This document shows, piece after piece, positions 6,413 through 10,387 of a DNA stretch of 10,387 nt. The DNA lies in the NCBI GenBank assembly GCA_934481325.1, contig CAKSPL010000028.1, forward strand, positions 1-10,387. The letters are read 5' to 3'. Origin of the DNA: an uncultured Eubacteriales bacterium (lineage in GTDB: Bacteria > Bacillota > Clostridia > Oscillospirales > CAG-272). The translations under genes were made by a program, and so were the position numbers. The first letter of the stretch is position 1, and each line of letters opens with the position of its first letter. The notes under the pieces were generated by a model. The model made no database searches, had not been told where the DNA came from, and saw only the letters and a program-made list of their open reading frames with translations.

Positions 6413-6520
6413 ATGAAACGGAATTATGTGGCACCCGCGGCAATACCGATGCCGTTTGCCGTGAAGGATTTGCTGAATGCCTCCGGCGAGGACATTGAAA
6501 ACGATATTTTTGACGAGTAA
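6413..6520 (+). CDS. Small ORF, 35 residues, function unknown
   Basis: An ATG at 6413 opens 35 codons ending in TAA at 6520. GAGG at 6400-6403, inside the end of the GH30 gene, is 9 bases before it, and the gap to the GH30 stop is 4 bases. The peptide starts basic, MKRNYVAP, has a middle with FAVKDLLNASG, and ends acidic, EDIENDIFDE. It has no signal peptide, no membrane segment and few cysteines (none). The layout MK-x-x-Y-x-x-P, then an F-x-x-x-D-x-L-x-x-S stretch, then an acidic tail ending near IF, recalls many short unannotated proteins in gut Clostridia that sit before large secreted proteins; this is from memory, not a search. It lies between GH30 and the secreted esterase, which has its own binding site 20 bases on. 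Translation is likely; function is not known. Confidence 0.6.
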   Translation: MKRNYVAPAAIPMPFAVKDLLNASGEDIENDIFDE

Positions 6521-6540
6521 AAAACGAAAGGAGCAACACG

Positions 6541-9500
6541 ATGAAACGCAACCTCCGCAATTTTGTGCTCATTTCCCTGTTTATCCTCCTGTTTGTCTGC
6601 CTTTTCTGCCTTGCCACAGGGGCGGAATCCTACCCCGATGACGCCACTGCGGTCACGGCAGGGGCGGTTGCCCGCGTGGGTGCCGCCGGCGGCTCGGGCT
6701 ATTTTCCCACCCTTGACGCGGCACTTGCCGCGACGGCGGATGGCGACACCGTAACCCTGCTTGCCAACACCACGCTGGCAAGCACCGCGGTGAGCAAAAA
6801 GATCACGCTGGACGGGGCAGGGCATACCCTCAAAAGCAGTGGAGTAACCGCAAGCTCAGCCGACTACTGGCTTACCGTGACCGGTGAAATCACTTTCAAA
6901 AACGTGCAGATCAATGCGGTGTATCTGTTTGCAATCGACATCAAATCCGGCGCGAAAGTCACCTTTACCGACAAAACAAGCCTTTGGGGCAACGGAACGG
7001 GAAAGCGCAATATTCTCGTGTATAACGAGGCGGGTGCCACGATGACCGTGGGTAAGGGCTGTGCGCTGGCGGTCAAAGATACCCCCACCAACAACGCGGT
7101 TACCGCCACGGTCAAAAACAGCGGTACGTTGCACGTGTACGGTGCGATCCGCAACCTCTCCACCCGCACGGACAAGTGGAACCGCTGCATCCACGGGGAT
7201 TCCGCCGGCAAGGACGGGTTCCTCTATCTGTATGACGGCGGGCTGATTGAATTGCCCTCGGGCGGCAACAGCACGACGGGCGGCGGAGCCGTTTACACCA
7301 ACGGCACGTTTGTGATGACCGGCGGCACCGTGCGGACAGGGTCAAACGCCAGCAACGGCGCGATTTATATCAATTCTTACGCCAAAGCGGGGTTGCATCA
7401 CCGCATCACGGGCGGCACCATCGAGACCGCCTCCCCGCTGTGCGCCGTCAAACTGGTCACCACCACGGCGGATACTTCGTTTGAAATCGGCGGCACGGCA
7501 AAGATCATCACCACCGACACCGCCGCCGCGGCGTTTCTGCTGGCGGATACCACCAACGCGGCAAACGGCACGCTGACCCTCACGCTCTCCGGCACCGCCG
7601 CGCTGAGCAGTAAAAAAGAGGGCATCCGGCTGACCGGCAAAACCGCCGTGAATCTGAATGTCACAGGCGGCACGATTACCGCAATGCACGGCATTTTCGG
7701 CAATGACAAAAACACCCCCGTTACCGCCGTGTTTGAGGGCGGCAGTATCACCGCCGCGAACCGCGCGGTGTCGCTTAGTAACGGCAAATATCATATCACG
7801 TTCCGGGGCGGCACCTTTACCGCCACCGGGAGCGACAAGGCCTGCGTGTCCGTCCTCGGCGGTGCCAACTCCGGCTCCGAGGTGACGATTACGGGCGGGG
7901 AGTTTATCGCCAGGAACAATACGATGACGGCGCTGGCGCTCTGGGGGAGCGTGGGCGCAAAGGCAGCCCCGCGCGCGGAAGATATGAACGCCAATATTTA
8001 CGGCGGCTATTTCTACTCCGAATATATTGCCTGCGTGCATGTGCAACAGGGCGCAGTGGCAAGCATATATGGCGGCGTGTTTGAAAACGCGGGCAGCAAG
8101 GGGGACGCCTCCCCCGGCAACGCCGTGCGCGTGGGGTACACCTCCAACGTGTCGGGCGAGGTGCATGTTTTTGGCGGCATTTTCTTCCTGCGCGGGCTTT
8201 ACGGCGGCGTGTTCGGCGTGGTGGAATCGGCATCCTCCGCCACCGATTATGCGTATTGCGTACTGGATATTCAGGGCTATACCGCCGTGGGCGGCACGGG
8301 CGCGGTGCGCAACTACGGCACCAGCACCCCCCACACCGCGTGGGCGGCAAGCCGCAATCGCGGCACCCTGAACGCTCCCGTCACCGAGCGCGGTGTGCAG
8401 GTGCGCTATGTCACGGGCAGTACCGGGCTTCGTTTTGTCTCCTCCGTAAGCAAGGCAACCATCGAGTATCTCACCGGCATTGCGGACGCGGGCAGTATCA
8501 CCTACGGCACCGTGATTGCCCCGCGCGACTATGCCGACAGCGTCAGTATCTTTACCGCGGAACTGCTGACAAGAGCGGGAAAGAAATATCTGGACATCCC
8601 GGCGGTGAACGGAATCACGGAAAACGCGGACGGATCGCTGACGCTGCGCGCCGCGATTGTGAACCTCAAAAAAGAAAATATCAGCCGGGAATTTGCGGGC
8701 GTGGCGTATGTACAGTACACCGTAAACGGCGTGATTTGCCGGATGTATGCTTCCTATCAGCCCGATCTCAATGCGAGAAGTGCCGAGCAGGTGGCGCGGT
8801 TGGCACTGACCTCCGGCAATGCCTTTACCTCCACGCAGACCGAGGTGCTGAAAAGCTATTGGAGCCCGGACACCGCCGTGAAAAAGGTGTTGGACGTGTA
8901 CCTGCTTGCGGGACAGTCCAATGCTTCCGGCTCCACCTTCGTGACCGACGCATTCCGAAACAGCGACCCGCAGTTTACCGCCGGGTATGAGAATATTTAC
9001 TATTCCGGCGTTTCCCGTACCGCGATTGACGACATTCTGCCCACCAACAAGGTGAACTTTGTGCAACCTGCAAAAGTCGGGATGGGCAAAACCGAAGGCT
9101 TTATGGGGCCGGAACTCGGCATTGCCAAGGCGTTGTCTGCTTATTACAACGGCACCACGGGTAACGAAGCCGCCATCATCAAATACGGTGCCGGCGGCAC
9201 GCGGCTGTTTGACAAGCTCAGCGGCACGGATAAGCCGGAGGGGAACTGGACGCCCCCCACCTGGCTGAAAAGCCACACCCCAACCGGGGAAAAATCCGGC
9301 GGGCTGTACCGCAACTTCCTTTCTCTGGTGGAGGAAACCGTTTACTACTACCGGGTACTGGGGTATACCGAAATCAATCTCTGCGGCATCTTCTGGATGC
9401 AGGGAGAAAGCGACCGACAGGATGCCAATGTGGCACTCTACGCCGATCTCTTTGCCACGCTGGTGGCGGATATGAGACACGACCTTGCCCCCGTATTTGA

Positions 9501-10224
9501 CGGTGAAACGGCAAGCACCCCCGTGTTGGTGGGGGAGATTTCCAAGGGCTTTGACAATGCGATTACCGAAACGAATTTGTCATTTGTGGAGCTGCAACGG
9601 GGTCTTGCCGAAAAGGCGAGCAACACCTATATCATCCACTCTTCGGAGTATATCAGCGGCACGAGAGCAGACGACCCGTACCATTGGACCTGCGAGGATA
9701 TGTTGCAGATCGGTCTTTCCGTCGGGCGGCAATTCCTCACGCTGAAGGGGCAGGCGGCACTGATTCCGTCGCCCTCCGAGCAGGACTATGTGGCGGAGGT
9801 GTTTGACGGCACCGGCGCGTCGCTCGGCAGATACGCCAGCCTCTCGTGGGCAATCAATACCGCACCCGCGGGTGCCACGGTCAAGTTGCTGCGGGATGTG
9901 ACCCTCACCGCCTCGCTGAACCTCGGCAACCGGAATGCCGTCACGTTTGACGGCAACGGCTACACGCTGACGGTCCGCGCTGCGGACACGGCAATGCGCC
10001 TGACGACCGTGGAGCTGACCTTTGTCAACGTGAAGCTGGTGAATGCGATCGAATCCGCCACGGCATACGGCATTACCTGTTTTGCCGGGGCAAAGCTGAA
10101 CTTTGTAAGCGGCAGTATCACCGCGAACGGAGCCAAATACGCCGTATACAAGGCGGCAGGTACCCCCGACATCACCGTTGCCGACAGCGTTTCCGTCACA
10201 GGTGCCGCCAACCAAAGCAACTGA
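6541..10224 (+). CDS. Large secreted protein: beta-helix, unknown module, SASA/CE6-like esterase, second beta-helix segment
   Basis: 1227 residues with AAAGGAG 7 bases before the ATG. Residues 1-28 are a signal peptide (KR, long hydrophobic core, cut after TGA). Residues about 45-610 form a parallel beta-helix: turns with paired Gly recur as TGGT, EGGS, RGGT, TGGE near 261, 291, 376, 400, 423 and 452, then YGGYF/YGGVF-type turns to about 556. Residues 617-775 are a compact module I cannot assign (RGVQVRYVTGSTGLRF onward). Residues 786-1080 are an SGNH-type esterase like SASA/CE6: GQSN (791-794, nucleophile S793), WMQGESD (952-958) and D1045-x-x-H1048. Residues 1085-1227 begin a second helix. 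No sortase motif, dockerin or surface anchor is visible, so attachment is unclear. The esterase probably removes acetyl groups from a plant or host glycan; the helix may bind that glycan. Confidence 0.9.
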   Translation: MKRNLRNFVLISLFILLFVCLFCLATGAESYPDDATAVTAGAVARVGAAGGSGYFPTLDAALAATADGDTVTLLANTTLASTAVSKKITLDGAGHTLKSSGVTASSADYWLTVTGEITFKNVQINAVYLFAIDIKSGAKVTFTDKTSLWGNGTGKRNILVYNEAGATMTVGKGCALAVKDTPTNNAVTATVKNSGTLHVYGAIRNLSTRTDKWNRCIHGDSAGKDGFLYLYDGGLIELPSGGNSTTGGGAVYTNGTFVMTGGTVRTGSNASNGAIYINSYAKAGLHHRITGGTIETASPLCAVKLVTTTADTSFEIGGTAKIITTDTAAAAFLLADTTNAANGTLTLTLSGTAALSSKKEGIRLTGKTAVNLNVTGGTITAMHGIFGNDKNTPVTAVFEGGSITAANRAVSLSNGKYHITFRGGTFTATGSDKACVSVLGGANSGSEVTITGGEFIARNNTMTALALWGSVGAKAAPRAEDMNANIYGGYFYSEYIACVHVQQGAVASIYGGVFENAGSKGDASPGNAVRVGYTSNVSGEVHVFGGIFFLRGLYGGVFGVVESASSATDYAYCVLDIQGYTAVGGTGAVRNYGTSTPHTAWAASRNRGTLNAPVTERGVQVRYVTGSTGLRFVSSVSKATIEYLTGIADAGSITYGTVIAPRDYADSVSIFTAELLTRAGKKYLDIPAVNGITENADGSLTLRAAIVNLKKENISREFAGVAYVQYTVNGVICRMYASYQPDLNARSAEQVARLALTSGNAFTSTQTEVLKSYWSPDTAVKKVLDVYLLAGQSNASGSTFVTDAFRNSDPQFTAGYENIYYSGVSRTAIDDILPTNKVNFVQPAKVGMGKTEGFMGPELGIAKALSAYYNGTTGNEAAIIKYGAGGTRLFDKLSGTDKPEGNWTPPTWLKSHTPTGEKSGGLYRNFLSLVEETVYYYRVLGYTEINLCGIFWMQGESDRQDANVALYADLFATLVADMRHDLAPVFDGETASTPVLVGEISKGFDNAITETNLSFVELQRGLAEKASNTYIIHSSEYISGTRADDPYHWTCEDMLQIGLSVGRQFLTLKGQAALIPSPSEQDYVAEVFDGTGASLGRYASLSWAINTAPAGATVKLLRDVTLTASLNLGNRNAVTFDGNGYTLTVRAADTAMRLTTVELTFVNVKLVNAIESATAYGITCFAGAKLNFVSGSITANGAKYAVYKAAGTPDITVADSVSVTGAANQSN

Positions 10225-10270
10225 CCCGGCAAAAATCACCGACCAAATAAAAACCGCGGGGAGATGCGCA

Positions 10271-10302
10271 AGGTGGTGCCTTTTGAAAAAAAGGCACCAC
10301 CT
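10271..10302. terminator. Strong 14-bp stem-loop, possible atypical terminator
   Basis: AGGTGGTGCCTTTT (10271-10284) and AAAAGGCACCACCT (10289-10302) are perfect inverted copies around a GAAA tetraloop. With one bulged A the stem extends 3 bp further at the base (10267-10269 with 10303-10305). It lies 47 bases after the stop codon of the secreted protein. No T-tract follows on either strand, so it is not a standard intrinsic terminator. It could protect the mRNA end, act as a terminator with help, or be part of a repeat element. Confidence 0.5.
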
Positions 10303-10322
10303 GCGGTGGAGCTAATAGGCTG

Positions 10323-10360
10323 ACGCGTTGCTTTGGGATTACGCACCCAAAGTTTGGCGT
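10323..10360. other. Second stem-loop with internal loop
   Basis: CTTTGGG (10331-10337) pairs with CCCAAAG (10346-10352) around an 8-base loop. Below it, ACGC (10323-10326) pairs with GCGT (10357-10360) across a roughly symmetric 4-base internal loop. No T-tract follows directly. It may be structured RNA, the end of a repeat element, or part of the leader of the next gene. Confidence 0.4.
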
Positions 10361-10387
10361 GAGTTGTGTAAAAATTTTTGAGGGAGT

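Larger units (their letters stand above)
10225..10387. other. Intergenic region after the secreted esterase, no gene seen
   Basis: 163 bases with no convincing reading frame on either strand, no recognisable promoter and no tRNA. It contains two stem-loops, listed separately, and near the right edge a self-complementary AAAAATTTTT (10370-10379). A next gene, if any, starts beyond the window. Confidence 0.6.

Noticed and set aside
7255..8230. DNA repeats or CRISPR-like array suggested by recurring GGCGGCACC words
   Set aside because: The words encode the Gly-Gly turns of the beta-helix, fall in codon register at irregular spacing and vary around the core, so they are protein repeats and not a DNA array.
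7342..9480. A 712-codon open frame on the minus strand inside the secreted esterase gene
   Set aside because: It lies in exact codon register with the sense gene, so it stays open only because the sense gene avoids TTA, CTA and TCA codons, as GC-rich genes often do. The translation shows no family motif and there is no ribosome binding site context.
10271..10302. Stem-loop as an ordinary intrinsic terminator
   Set aside because: The right arm is followed by GCGGTGGAGC, with no T-run, and the minus strand also lacks one, so only an atypical role is supported.

Overview
The window looks like chromosomal DNA of a moderately GC-rich Gram-positive anaerobe of the Clostridia (Bacillota), plausibly an uncultured gut member of the Oscillospirales. 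The reasons are strong AGGAGG-type ribosome binding sites, near-consensus sigma-A promoters, an AbrB/SpoVT-type regulator, a signal peptide without an outer-membrane context, and gut-type carbohydrate enzymes. The taxonomic call is inference; no rRNA or marker gene is present.

Left part, minus strand (1-1850): an operon with a near-perfect promoter (TTGACA, 17 bp, TATACT) and an 11-bp inverted repeat just past the -10. It reads, in order, a small AbrB-fold regulator, an ABC ATPase and an ABC-2 type permease. The first two genes overlap by 14 bp, the last two share ATGA, and the permease runs off the left edge. This is a complete small ABC exporter with its own probable autoregulator.

Centre-left, plus strand (1880-4140): a divergent three-gene operon with a PhnP-like metallo-beta-lactamase-fold hydrolase, a single-pass membrane protein with a large outside domain, and a 68-residue putative ribbon-helix-helix protein. 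It ends in a hairpin terminator that also serves the convergent gene. The hydrolase promoter carries a 12/14 copy of the operator half-site of the AbrB operon, so one regulator may control both directions.

Right part (4150-10387): an AraC-family regulator (minus) is divergent from a carbohydrate cluster (plus). The cluster holds a cytoplasmic GH30 glycosidase, a 35-residue small ORF, and a 1227-residue secreted protein. That protein has a beta-helix, an unrecognised module, a SASA/CE6-like SGNH esterase and a second beta-helix segment. The likely logic is that the secreted protein binds and deacetylates a glycan outside the cell, the GH30 enzyme hydrolyses imported oligosaccharide inside, and the AraC protein senses the sugar. 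The last 163 bases hold no gene but contain two strong stem-loops without a U-tract.

No mobile element, CRISPR array, tRNA or rRNA was recognised. No stretch of more than 300 bases lacks a gene. The best candidates for something undescribed are the 35-residue ORF, the esterase-within-beta-helix protein with its unknown module, and the shared operator motif between the divergent operons.
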